64,000 nucleotides of DNA from Ktedonospora formicarum (GTDB lineage: Bacteria > Chloroflexota > Ktedonobacteria > Ktedonobacterales > Ktedonobacteraceae). The notes under the pieces were generated by a model. It was given only the letters and a program-made list of their open reading frames with translations, made no database searches and was not told where the DNA came from. Of this stretch, positions 24,753-34,011 are shown in pieces. The position numbers and the translations under genes are program-made. The stretch spans positions 496,001 to 560,000 of the forward strand of contig NZ_BNJF01000004.1 in NCBI RefSeq assembly GCF_016587355.1, in the 5' to 3' direction. Numbering within the stretch: position 1 is the stretch's first letter; each line of letters begins with the position of its first letter.

Positions 24753-25571
24753 ATGCAAAACAACGCAATCCAAATGAAAGGGCTGCAAAAGTCGGCCTGG
24801 ACCGGCCTGGTACCGATCGACGATACGGCTCTGGCCGTCACCGACACTGGAGGTCCCGGTATCCCTGTGGTCTACCTCAATGGCCAGTTCGCCACTCAGG
24901 GGTACTGGCGACGGGTCATCGCTGAACTTGGGACAGGGTGGCGGCACATCACCTACGACGAGCGGGCTCGCGGCAAGAAGTCGAAGCGTTCGGCGGACTA
25001 TTCCTTCGAGGCCGCCGTCCGGGATGTGGATGCCGTTCTCGCGGCCAGGGGTGTGGATCGGGTGCTGGTGGTGGGCTGGTCCTATGGGGCGTTTGTCGCA
25101 GCGCACTGGGCCAACCGGAATCCGAACCGTGCCCTGGGCGCGGTCTTGGTTGAAGGCGCGCAACCGTACGACTGGCTCGACGAGGCCATGGAGCAGCATA
25201 TCCGAAAGCTGTTTCGGCGGATGGGCTGGTTCATGCCGCTGCTGCGCCCAACGGGCCTGACCCCGCGGATGACCGCCGAACAGATGGCGAACTGCAACAT
25301 TGAGCTCGGCATACTCGCTCGCGAGCGTGAGCTGGGTCCCGTGATAGACAACATCACCGTCCCGGTGCGGTATGTACTTGCTTCGGGGACATCCTTCGGA
25401 AGCCATGGTGATGGGCAAGAACGGATACGCGCCAGCCTCGATGCGGTGGTCGCCCGCAACCCGAACATCCAAATCAGCGCGAAGGTTGCCAGCAACCACG
25501 ATGCTATCCTAAAAAAGGACTTCCGTGCCGTCGCCAACGCCGTACGCGAGGTCGCCGCCGTCGACAGATAG
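24753..25571 (+). CDS. Alpha/beta hydrolase, likely transferred
   Basis: A 272-residue alpha/beta hydrolase. The nucleophile elbow is GWSYGA, the catalytic histidine is in SNHDAI near the end, and YDERARGKKSKR is typical of this subfamily. There is no signal peptide. Codon use is markedly GC-rich at third positions compared with neighbours, pointing to acquisition from a high-GC donor such as an actinobacterium. A decayed MerR regulator gene follows, a pairing I associate with high-GC actinobacterial genomes. AAGGAG precedes the ATG. The substrate is unknown. Confidence 0.85.
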   Translation: MQNNAIQMKGLQKSAWTGLVPIDDTALAVTDTGGPGIPVVYLNGQFATQGYWRRVIAELGTGWRHITYDERARGKKSKRSADYSFEAAVRDVDAVLAARGVDRVLVVGWSYGAFVAAHWANRNPNRALGAVLVEGAQPYDWLDEAMEQHIRKLFRRMGWFMPLLRPTGLTPRMTAEQMANCNIELGILARERELGPVIDNITVPVRYVLASGTSFGSHGDGQERIRASLDAVVARNPNIQISAKVASNHDAILKKDFRAVANAVREVAAVDR

Positions 25572-25589
25572 CTGAGGTTGCAGAAGATA

Positions 25590-25878
25590 TAACCAGCGGT
25601 CTCACAATCAGCCAGGCGGCAGTCGCCGGCGTCACGGTGAAAATCATGCGGCACTGCCACCTGCTCGGCCTGGTCGACGAATCGCGCCGAGACAGTTCCG
25701 ACTATCGACGCTACGGGTCGTCTGACCTGCTGCAGCCGGTCCAGGTTCGCACCCTTGGCCAGGCAGGCGTATCGCCGCCGACCTGGCCGACGTCAAACGG
25801 AGGCTGGCCGATCGCATCGAGAAGCTGGTCGCTCGGCGCAATATGCTAGACCGACGTGCCGCATGCCTTGACAAATAA
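25590..25878 (+). pseudogene. Decayed MerR-family regulator
   Basis: Translation across frames gives TISQAAVAGVTVKIMRHCH then LGLVDESRRDSSDYRRYGSSDLL, the MerR helix-turn-helix and wing, then VQVRTLGQAGV. After that the frame shifts, and RIEKLVARRNMLDRRAA can be read in another frame. No start codon remains. It shares the high-GC composition of the hydrolase gene and probably arrived with it. Confidence 0.7.
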
Positions 25879-25907
25879 AATAGTATCGTACCATCAAAAC
25901 CATCTGC

Positions 25908-25975
25908 TTTAACGAAGCCATGATGGATAAACTGACCCCATATCCCTCAGCTACCAGGTCCCGGCGCAACTGAGC
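25908..25975 (+). pseudogene. Remnant similar to the end of the pentapeptide gene
   Basis: TTTAACGAAGCCATGATGGATAA reads FNEAMMDKLT in one frame, close to FDGAMMDKLT near the end of the pentapeptide protein 1.25 kb upstream. It may be the far edge of an old duplication. The match is short. Confidence 0.3.
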
Positions 25976-26410
25976 AACCCTATAGGAGCCTGCTTCTACT
26001 CTTTCGACGAACTGGGACAAATGGGAATCAACACTGGTTTTCCGGGAGCGTGGTTGTTGTTCAGGAAACGTGCCATTCCTCAGCCAGCGCGAAACGGTCG
26101 CATGTCCGATCCCAACCTGCGCGGCAATGGTGGTTTGCGAGAAGCCTTGCTCACGCAGGTTCACCACCTGTTGGTATCGAGCCAGGCGTTCTTCTCGCTT
26201 CGCTTGGCTGAGAGGCGATTTCGATGGCATCTCAATCTATTTGGCAGCAGCTCTTGTCATTTCTGTTCGCTGTTTCCGATGCGCCGCAAGATGACGCGCC
26301 AGAACTCCTTCCAGGGCCTTCCTCAGATTCTGAAGAAGGTGGAATCTATCGGCGCATTGGGTTGCTTGAAGAACACTGAGAGAAGCTGCAGCAGCATAGT
26401 CACCTCCGCG
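25950..26410 (-). pseudogene. ISL3-family transposase remnant
   Basis: The minus strand encodes SPLSQAKREERLARYQQV then LREQGFSQTTIAAQVGIGHATVSRWLRNGTF, a helix-turn-helix insert I associate with ISL3-type transposases. In another frame, upstream, ADRFHLLQNLRKALEGVLAR can be read, the ISL3 core. Frameshifts and missing ends show it is dead. Confidence 0.6.
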
Positions 26411-26433
26411 ATCTCAGCTTACCAATTCAATTT

Positions 26434-26715
26434 CTAGTAGGAGCAAGATCTAACATTATAGGCGGTCCCACAATAGGTGAGACCACAAAGGCCACATTTG
26501 ATGAAGCCACAAAGCAAATAATTGCGTTTTGTATTGTGCCGACTGAAGACTTGATGAGCGTGTAGCACGCGTTGAGCTTGCTCCCAGGCACTCTCATCAA
26601 CAAAAGCAGGTACCGTTCTGGCAATGACCTCACGGGTTTTCTTTGAGCGACGTCCATAGTAATAAGTGACTTTATACGTCGTATTCACCAGCATATTGCG
26701 AATGCGCCCTGGCAT
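26434..26715 (-). pseudogene. Serine recombinase fragment
   Basis: A 93-residue fragment, RIRNMLVNTTYKVTYYYGRRSKK to YLLCGFIKCGLCGLTYCGT, matches the end of the recombinase domain and the first half of the zinc beta-ribbon of large serine recombinases. The catalytic N-terminal domain and the rest are absent. Confidence 0.65.
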
Positions 26716-27342
26716 CTAACGGTCACTTGTCGGACAAAGACGCTTTCCACGCAGAATGGAACGTTGATCGCGTGCGAATTTACTATTTTTGCCTGTTATG
26801 TGCCATCTAGAGCAGCAGGAAACTCGGTGAGACGCGTCCCTTTCAGCCCAAAACCAGGCTAGAACAGGACAACAGATGCTCACAATTCAAGCAAATTTGC
26901 TCGTGAATTTACACTATTGAACGTTGTAAACCTGCTTGTAGAGCCATGTTGCTAACCAGAAATAGATGAACTGTTCACCGTTCGCCCAAAACTGTCCACA
27001 CACACCCAAAAAGCCGGCTCACTCTTCACACCTATTCCCAATATCGCTGTACAGACGCTCGCATTTACCAATGACGAAAAGGGACTTCTGATTCATTTGC
27101 GGTTCCGCCTCTATCTTGTCTGCACTACATTCGCCAGCGTCTTGCTGATACTCAAACGCAATTTGCAGCCGCTCTGTTTTCTCATGGCATTGAGTGGCCT
27201 CACCATAGACTTCTCAGATGGGCGCTCTACTCAATCATGTTTTCGCCTTAGAACTCTGTCCCCTCTCAACATCATGTGCGTCATGTTCCAATTTCCCGAA
27301 AGATTGACAACTCATTCTCCATCAAGTAGAGTATCTTCATAA
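26716..27342. other. Gene-free stretch
   Basis: No gene is supported. The low coherence of all frames suggests decayed mobile DNA. Confidence 0.4.
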
Positions 27343-27343
27343 A

Positions 27344-27367
27344 GAAAAACCTTCGGTCGGTTTTTGA
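27344..27367. promoter_or_regulatory. Candidate TetR operator
   Basis: AAAAACC and GGTTTTT lie around TTCGGTC, about 15 bases before the TetR gene start. This suits autoregulation. Confidence 0.45.
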
Positions 27368-27379
27368 AAGGTAAGAAGG

Positions 27380-28084
27380 ATGGTACGTACCGTCAACGAA
27401 CAAGAGTATATCCAGCGACGCAACGCTATTCTCGACGCTACCAGCAGACTCCTGTTGAGTCGCGGTTATGAGCAGATGACCATCCTGGATATCGTTGAGG
27501 ATCTCCAGATTTCCAAAGGGGCGTTCTATCACTACTTCGACTCCAAACAGGCAGCCTTCTCTGCGCTGCTAGAGCGTATGGGACAGGAACTGGACCGACA
27601 CCTGTTGCCTCTTTCGCAGAACCCAGCCCTTCCTGCCCTCGAAAAGCTTCAGCGCTTCTTTGACGCACTGGCTTCCTGGAAACAGGAGCGCCTCTCTGTT
27701 CTGCTGGCGGTAACTCGCGGGTGGTACAGCGATGAGAACGCTCTCGTCCGCAGTCATCTGCGTCGAGAAAGACGCAAGCACCTCACCCCCCTCTTGGCAG
27801 CGATCATTCGAGAAGGATGCCAGCAGGGCATCTTTCGGACAGAGGAGCCCCTTGAGATAGGCGAAGTGGTCGTGTCCTTGATGCTGGATCTGGGTGATGC
27901 TCTGGCGGAGGTCTTGCTCGGAGGAAGGCCAGGGAAAGAAATGGTGCAGAGGCTCGAACGAACACTTGATGCATATACTCAGACGCTTCTGCGGGCACTT
28001 GAGGTTCCACCTGGTTCCTTGCAATTGGTTGATCCGAAACTCATCAAGCAGTGGCAGCTTGAAGCGCAAAATGGCGCGGTGTGA
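27380..28084 (+). CDS. TetR-family regulator
   Basis: A 234-residue TetR-type repressor. The DNA-binding domain is LDATSRLLLSRGYEQMTILDIVEDLQISKGAFYHYF, here spanning residues 17-53. The ligand-binding C-terminal domain is helical and poorly conserved. The start follows GTAAGAAGG. It is followed about 100 bases later by a small membrane protein gene that it probably controls. The inducer is unknown. Confidence 0.9.
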   Translation: MVRTVNEQEYIQRRNAILDATSRLLLSRGYEQMTILDIVEDLQISKGAFYHYFDSKQAAFSALLERMGQELDRHLLPLSQNPALPALEKLQRFFDALASWKQERLSVLLAVTRGWYSDENALVRSHLRRERRKHLTPLLAAIIREGCQQGIFRTEEPLEIGEVVVSLMLDLGDALAEVLLGGRPGKEMVQRLERTLDAYTQTLLRALEVPPGSLQLVDPKLIKQWQLEAQNGAV

Positions 28085-28182
28085 CGAGACATGGTAGCAG
28101 AAAAGCAAGAGGATCATATCAGGAATGGACCAGTGTCCACGTAAACATGTCTTACTTGATGTCCATGAGAAAGGAGCACATT

Positions 28183-28629
28183 ATGGCATTACTTATCCTC
28201 AAGATTTTGCTGGCGCTCTATGCTCTTCAGGGCTTCATCAAGCCCCTGTTGCACTTCATTGTGAAGAAGGAGAGGCGGATGAAGATGGCAGAGGCCATGT
28301 ACGCGAAGAAAGAGGGGAAAGCCGACGTATCCAGACTCACAGATGGCATGCTCTACCTGTTCTGTCTGATCTTACTCGGACTTTTAGCCAGCTCAGGGAT
28401 AGAATACCTCAACTTCACGACCGGTTTTCTGGTAGGTCTGACAGCGCTTCAGCTCTACTTCCATGCCTTCAATCAGCCGTTGGAAAAGCAGCCAGCCCCA
28501 CCACTCACGCCCATCAAAATGATGTCGTATGCGATCAAAGAAATGCCCGGAAAAGCGTGGGTTTCTACCCTGTTCATGTCGGCAATCCTGTTCTGGTGTC
28601 TTGTGATGATCATACTGAACGTGATCTAG
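28183..28629 (+). CDS. Small four-helix membrane protein
   Basis: A 148-residue protein with about four hydrophobic segments: MALLILKILLALYALQGF, LYLFCLILLGLLASSG, a third at TTGFLVGLTALQLYF and a C-terminal ILFWCLVMIILNVI. No family is recognised with certainty. AAAGGAG precedes the ATG at 28183. It follows the TetR gene and is likely its target. Confidence 0.75.
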   Translation: MALLILKILLALYALQGFIKPLLHFIVKKERRMKMAEAMYAKKEGKADVSRLTDGMLYLFCLILLGLLASSGIEYLNFTTGFLVGLTALQLYFHAFNQPLEKQPAPPLTPIKMMSYAIKEMPGKAWVSTLFMSAILFWCLVMIILNVI

Positions 28630-28815
28630 TACCATGAGGGAGCAGATCAGAAACCAAAGGGAGCCGAAGGCAAGGAGGTGTTGGAACAAGTTTCTCAACA
28701 AGGTGACAAGTGTTGCTCATTTGTGTCATCTCGTCTCTCGTTTCTCTAAAATTCGGAATGAGTCCTGTCAGTCAGTCTGCGACGAGAAACGCACCCCCCT
28801 CAGCGTTCTGTTATA

Positions 28816-30957
28816 TTACCAAGCAAGCGGTCTCACATGGCGCTGCGACCTGCCCATATGCTGTGGCAAATTGATGACCACAATGCCTGGTCGGAAGAGG
28901 AGTTTGGCTTTAAGGCGTAATACGGTTTGGTTGTGAAGAAAATACTCCCACCAGTGCTCCACGAGAAACTCCGGGAGAATAACTGAAATTGTTTCGTCTG
29001 GATGGCGTTGGCGAATGGTGTCAATGTAGGCAAGCAAGGGACGCAGGAGTGAACGATACGGTGATTCAATGAAGAGCAGATGCGTATCTTCATCCTCGCC
29101 GAAGTGCTGTTGCCATTTTATCCACGTCTGACGTATCTTCTGCGCGCGCTCGGCATCCATGACCACATGGACTGCGGTTACATGTGGCGTGATAGAGCGC
29201 CCATAGGCCAGGGCTTGCATCGTCACTTGATCAAGTCTGTCCACGGGAAGAATAACACGATGTTTGATCTGCTGCGGGTGTATTGGCACATCCGTTACGC
29301 GTTCTTGTTCAAAGACTCGATAATGATGGGCTATACCCAGGAACATGCCAACCAGTAGTGGAAGAAGCATGATCACGACCCAGGCCCCTTCCATGAATTT
29401 CATTGCCGCTATGATAAGGGCAACCAGCGCGGTGGTCATGGCACCAACGCTATTGATGATGAGACCTCTGCGCCAACGTTTCTGGGTGGCGCGCAGGAGC
29501 CACCAATGCCTGACCATGCCTGCTTGCGAGAGCGTGAATGCGATAAAGACTCCGACGGCGAAAAGATTGATCAGTTTATCTGTGCTGCCCTGGAACAGAA
29601 GCAGGAGGAGGCTCGCCAGGATGGCGAGCGCGACAATACCAACTGAGAAAGCAAGGCGGTCGCCCCGAAACGAGAATTGCCTGGGAAGAAATCCATCGTG
29701 TGCGAGCAAGGAAGCGAGGCGTGGAAAGTCCGCGTAACTGGTCTCAGCAGAGAGCGCCAGAATACCAAGCACTGCAAGTTGAAAGACCGGATAGAGCACA
29801 ATAAATGGCCCGGTATCGCCATAGACCTGCTGGGCAATTTGCGCTACGACGGTTGGGTTGCCTGTTGGACTTGCCTGAACTGCATAGGTCATGGCAAGCA
29901 GCGTAATACCCAGGAAGAGTGCCCCAAGAATGAGAGCCATCCAGGTGAGGGTCGTGGCTGCATTGCGTGTCTCCGGCTTTTTAAAGAGAGGGATTCCATT
30001 CGAGATAGCTTCTACGCCAGTCATCGCGGAACATCCTGTGGCGAAGGCTCGTAGTACCAGAAGGAACGTCAATGGTTCGAGTGTCTGCACAGGTGCAAAG
30101 GTTCCAATGATTGGCTGATGCCGAAAGACATATGCTTTGATGAGGCCGACACCGATCAAGAGAATGGCATTCACAACAAAAAAATAGGTTGGGAAAGCGA
30201 AGATGGAACCAGATTCGCGTACCCCTCGTAGATTCAGCAGGGTGATAAGAATAACCAGTGCAATATCAAGCGGAACAATATAGCTATGAAACTGGGGAAA
30301 AAGCGAGACCATATTTTGCACGCCAGCCGAAATACACACGGCAACATTGAGGACATAGTCAATGAGCAGGGCAGCCGCCGCAACCAGGCCTGGAAGTTTC
30401 CCTAAATTCTCACGCGCCACTGTATACGACCCGCCTCCATTTGGGTAGGCTGGGATGGTCTGGCGATAGGAGATAGTGACAATGCAGAGCAGGAGCACAA
30501 TGACGATACTGATCGGTAAGGTCAGGCCCAGATGGGCAGAGCCAGCAGCCACCAGATTGATAAGGATGGCCTCAGTCGCGAACGCCACCGAGGAGATCGC
30601 GTCTGACGAGAGCAGAGGCAAGGCTTTGAACTTGCTTAGACGTTCATGTTCCGCTTTCGCGCTGACAAGAGGGACGCCAATCAAACCACGTTTGAGCCAG
30701 TAAGCAGCTTTTGTAAGTCTCCCTTCCGGGATCTCTGCCGCCTCAGTCGCTTCTAAGGTCCCATGTCCAGCGCGCCGCAGAACAGGGTGCTCAGGGCGAA
30801 TGATAACGTAGCGCATATCTCCCAGGCGGCTGCCATGTCGCTCTTCCCCTGGCGATGCTGCCAGATCAAAATCGTCTCGAGAGTTTCCATGACCTTCTTT
30901 GTCTTTTTTCTCGTCTGTCGACGCCATGCGGGCAAAAAACTGCTCTGGTTCTTCCAT
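28816..30957 (-). CDS. KimA/YdaO-like APC-superfamily permease
   Basis: A 713-residue membrane protein with about twelve helices between residues 95 and 560. LSSDAISSVAFATEAILINL and YRQTIPAYPNGGGSYTVARENLG are hallmarks of the KimA/YdaO branch, which imports K+ in firmicutes. The last 140 residues (HRVILPVDRLDQVTMQALAYG onward) form a universal-stress-like cytoplasmic domain. Upstream in-frame starts exist at 31023; the ATG at 30957 is preferred. Its neighbours (NhaA, CPA1, Kdp) support a role in monovalent cation balance. Specificity for K+ rather than amino acids is inferred. Confidence 0.85.
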   Translation of the reverse strand: MEEPEQFFARMASTDEKKDKEGHGNSRDDFDLAASPGEERHGSRLGDMRYVIIRPEHPVLRRAGHGTLEATEAAEIPEGRLTKAAYWLKRGLIGVPLVSAKAEHERLSKFKALPLLSSDAISSVAFATEAILINLVAAGSAHLGLTLPISIVIVLLLCIVTISYRQTIPAYPNGGGSYTVARENLGKLPGLVAAAALLIDYVLNVAVCISAGVQNMVSLFPQFHSYIVPLDIALVILITLLNLRGVRESGSIFAFPTYFFVVNAILLIGVGLIKAYVFRHQPIIGTFAPVQTLEPLTFLLVLRAFATGCSAMTGVEAISNGIPLFKKPETRNAATTLTWMALILGALFLGITLLAMTYAVQASPTGNPTVVAQIAQQVYGDTGPFIVLYPVFQLAVLGILALSAETSYADFPRLASLLAHDGFLPRQFSFRGDRLAFSVGIVALAILASLLLLLFQGSTDKLINLFAVGVFIAFTLSQAGMVRHWWLLRATQKRWRRGLIINSVGAMTTALVALIIAAMKFMEGAWVVIMLLPLLVGMFLGIAHHYRVFEQERVTDVPIHPQQIKHRVILPVDRLDQVTMQALAYGRSITPHVTAVHVVMDAERAQKIRQTWIKWQQHFGEDEDTHLLFIESPYRSLLRPLLAYIDTIRQRHPDETISVILPEFLVEHWWEYFLHNQTVLRLKAKLLFRPGIVVINLPQHMGRSQRHVRPLAW

Positions 30958-31275
30958 CTGTCTTCTCTCGCAAATACATTCAGCGTAATGCATCTTATGC
31001 TTCGTCCTTATCCAGTTTATCATATCGCGCCAGTACGCATACAGAGAGATGTGCGCCTATAACGTGTCAGAGGATGAGGAAGCTGGAGCATTGAGGAAAA
31101 TCATAAAACCGTGGCGACGAAGAACGTCAGTTGGAGAGAGCGAAATGCTCACAATGAGAAGGATGACACTATTTAGGCAGGTGGGGCATTGTCGTATAAT
31201 TTGTGGGCTGAGGACCATTCCATAAGCACTTGTCAGATATGTTGGCGGAGGCTTATTTACCAGATTTTCTTGTTC

Positions 31276-31404
31276 TCATCTTTTCTCACCTTTCGCTTTC
31301 ATTTCGTAACAGCTTCTCAGCATTCGAAGCGTAAAGCCGATACAGAGCAGAAAAATGGCGACAGTTGCGACGACAATGATGAGATCAATCGCGATATCGG
31401 GCAT
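31276..31404 (-). CDS. 42-residue single-helix membrane protein (Kdp-linked type)
   Basis: The sequence MPDIAIDLIIVVATVAIFLL then CIGFTLRML is one membrane helix with a basic tail. It closely resembles the 27-residue peptide at 54165-54248 (MLDLVIIAVTIISFLLLIGF) that lies just before kdpF. GAGAGGATC precedes the ATG. It overlaps the end of a degenerate receiver-domain gene, in the same order as in the main kdp locus. It may be an orphan Kdp accessory peptide. Confidence 0.6.
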   Translation of the reverse strand: MPDIAIDLIIVVATVAIFLLCIGFTLRMLRSCYEMKAKGEKR

Positions 31405-31855
31405 TGTGATCCTCTCTTTCATCTCCTGACGATACCGAAGGAAGTGCGCCACTCGCCTGCCTCTGAGTTGCTTTGGCAGCCAAACGCACACGTACATCCA
31501 TTGGAAACAGCTTAGGGAGAGAGTCCAGGGAATGAAACGACTCCAGATGTCGAGAACTCCTCCGCATTGCGAAGAAATTCACCATTGGAAGCTTTTCAAC
31601 CAATGTATCCGCATCATCTTTGAACGGTGCCTTCAAGTGCTCCAGTTGAGCCACATGCAGGGTATTCTGTCCAGTGAGTTCGGAATGATTGATATCGAGC
31701 AGAATAAGGGGAAACGAAAGCTTACGCACGAGAGGGAGCGCCCCTTCAGTCGTACAGGCACATTGTATGTGAGACTCATAGGGCATCAGGTTGCGTGCGA
31801 CCAGATTCCGCAAAACTGTATCGCCCTTTACCGACAACATGTGTGTTTGCAGCAT
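31385..31855 (-). CDS. Degenerate receiver-domain protein
   Basis: A 156-residue frame resembling the stand-alone receiver at 54303-54719. DTVLRNLVARNL matches the first helix, LILLDINHSELTG the phosphoacceptor strand, and LPKLFPMD the usual Lys-Pro-Phe loop with P changed to L. The acidic pocket has become SVKGD. It therefore probably cannot be phosphorylated normally, and may be a pseudogene. The gene order receiver then one-helix peptide repeats that of the kdp locus. Confidence 0.45.
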   Translation of the reverse strand: MLQTHMLSVKGDTVLRNLVARNLMPYESHIQCACTTEGALPLVRKLSFPLILLDINHSELTGQNTLHVAQLEHLKAPFKDDADTLVEKLPMVNFFAMRRSSRHLESFHSLDSLPKLFPMDVRVRLAAKATQRQASGALPSVSSGDEREDHNARYRD

Positions 31856-32418
31856 CTCGATGAGTATCTTTCCGTATGTTTCTCGCGACAGCTCACTCTT
31901 CACAGCTTCACTCTTACATATTACTGCGGATGTGCTCAAAGCTGACTCAAGAGAGCGGATGCACATCTCAAGATTTGCTTAATATTTTTGATATGAGCAG
32001 GGGGCGATGGAGGCTGGAGGTAATGTTTCGCTGATGCAGCGAGGTGCAAAAAACTGCATAGTATGCTACAACATCTGCCTCTTATATTTGGACGGCTCAT
32101 CTTTTCAGGATTGCCATTGAACACACATTGCGACTGCTTTCTCCTTCAGAGAAAGCATATGAGCAAGCATCGTTCGGTCCATATTTTTACTGGGATGTAG
32201 AATGTTTGCGACTGATGCCTCTGGCAGGAAGTACACATATCACATGCGTACTTCCGCAGAGATCGTCACATCACTCAAGAACTCTGCCAGCCGGGCCATT
32301 GGATCCGCTGGACACTATAGTGGCAGTCATAGATTCAATACTCCTAGAAAAGACGTTCAGTACTGTACAGTGGTCAACAGCGGCAATATGTGCCGCCGTT
32401 TTCTATGTGTTTATATTG
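31856..32418. other. Gene-free stretch
   Basis: I see no supported gene between the degenerate receiver gene and the 3' end of the CPA1 antiporter gene. Confidence 0.4.
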
Positions 32419-33732
32419 CTATACAGATGTTTCTGCCACCTGTTCTTCCGATGCTTCTGCACTTGGAAGAGGTGTCTGTAGCGAAGGGATGTGTTTGAGG
32501 AGCCAGCGTAAGGTAATCCCTTGTATGAGCAAGGTAAAGAAGACCACTGCATAGGTCGAGACCACTAAGATAGAGCGATGGGGAATCTCTGTGGGCAGGG
32601 CCAGAACCAGAGCCAGAGAAAGAGCTCCACGCAGACCACTCCAGAAGATCACTAACTGCCATGAGCGAGGCACGTGCTGTTTCGGCCCCATCGCCCTGAC
32701 CCTGGGTGAGAGCGTGAGCATCGAACGAGCAGCCACCACCAGCACCAACGCTAGCCGTGCGACCAGCACAACACTCACCGCAAAGACAGCCACCAGCAGC
32801 GTCGTCATCTCCTCTCCTGGAACCAGAGGAAGTGCCAGTGGATTGAGTTGTACCCCTACCAGAAGAAAGATTAATGCATTCGCAATAAATGCCAGTACAC
32901 TCCAGAACTGGTCCACAGCAACCCGAGAGTTCTCAGACAAACCCACCCGGCGTCCATAGTTACCTAGCACCAGGGCCGCCACAATCACCGCCATAATGGC
33001 AGAGAGATGCAATTGGTCCGCTACGAGATAGACGCCATAGGCCGTAATGATGGTGAGCGTCACTTCCATGAGCGGTTCATCAATTCGTTTGACAATGCGG
33101 CTCATAAGCCAACCCACGAGAAGACCAAGTGCGACCGCCCCTCCAGCCTCAATCAGAAAGGTCAATACGCCCTCACCCCAGGCTTGAAGCCCTCCAGAGG
33201 AATGTCCTTGCATTGTGAGCAGGACGACTGCAAGAAAGGTTTGGTAGAGCGAGCCGGCCACCCCATCATTAAACAAGCTCTCCCCCTCAATAATGGTTGA
33301 AAGCCGTTCATCTACGTGGAGCTGACGAAAGAGGCTGAGGACAGCAACCGGATCAGTGGGTGAGAGAATAGCCGCGAGTAAGAAGGCGGTTCCCCAATCG
33401 AGCCCATCGAGGATATGCAAAATGCTTGCGATGACACCAAGTGAGAGGAGAAGCCCAGGTCCAGCCAGGAAAAAGATTGTGCGCCAATGGGCTCGGACGA
33501 GATGCCAGCGTATAGACCAGGCTCCTTCAAAGAGCAAGGCAGGTAAAAAGACAAATAACACTAGCGGTGGGGTCAGATGAACATTTGGGAGAAGACCAAA
33601 CACACTCAAGCCCAATCCGATAATAACTAAACCGAGCGTATAGGGAACGGCAATCCGTCGTGTGATCGCAATCGTCAATAAGGCAATCGCCAGAAACAGT
33701 ACCAGGTAGCCCTCCAGTGAGGGGATATTCAT
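32419..33732 (-). CDS. CPA1-family Na+/H+ antiporter
   Basis: A 437-residue antiporter with about twelve helices. The ion-site motif SPTDPVAVLSLF lies in the middle of the fifth helix, and EGESLFNDGVAGSLY follows, both diagnostic of CPA1 exchangers. WSGLRGALSLALVLALP near the end is also conserved. It exchanges cytoplasmic Na+ (or K+) for H+. AAAGGAC precedes the ATG. The short C-terminal tail lacks a regulatory domain. It lies in the cation-transport block between KimA-like and nhaA. Confidence 0.92.
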   Translation of the reverse strand: MNIPSLEGYLVLFLAIALLTIAITRRIAVPYTLGLVIIGLGLSVFGLLPNVHLTPPLVLFVFLPALLFEGAWSIRWHLVRAHWRTIFFLAGPGLLLSLGVIASILHILDGLDWGTAFLLAAILSPTDPVAVLSLFRQLHVDERLSTIIEGESLFNDGVAGSLYQTFLAVVLLTMQGHSSGGLQAWGEGVLTFLIEAGGAVALGLLVGWLMSRIVKRIDEPLMEVTLTIITAYGVYLVADQLHLSAIMAVIVAALVLGNYGRRVGLSENSRVAVDQFWSVLAFIANALIFLLVGVQLNPLALPLVPGEEMTTLLVAVFAVSVVLVARLALVLVVAARSMLTLSPRVRAMGPKQHVPRSWQLVIFWSGLRGALSLALVLALPTEIPHRSILVVSTYAVVFFTLLIQGITLRWLLKHIPSLQTPLPSAEASEEQVAETSV

Positions 33733-34011
33733 CGTGTTGTCCTTTCATTCGAGAGGGATGGAAAAATGATATTTACATTTCCCGCTTGTACAGCATAATA
33801 AGAATAGGTCTTTTAGAATAAATTAGAATAAAGAAGAGATGAAAAACATTCAGATTCCCAGGAAGACGTCGGCTTTCAGGGGATCATAGAGATGCAAACA
33901 ACCACAGACACATCCTTCCCATGTACGGTTCCACCTTTCGGCTTTGTGAACGAACTTGCTGCTGCACACTCACAATAAGCGCAAGAGATACAGAATGGCA
34001 AGCTTCTACTG

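Noticed and set aside
33892..33978. 28-residue open frame between the antiporter genes
   Set aside because: Too short, with no ribosome site and no motif.
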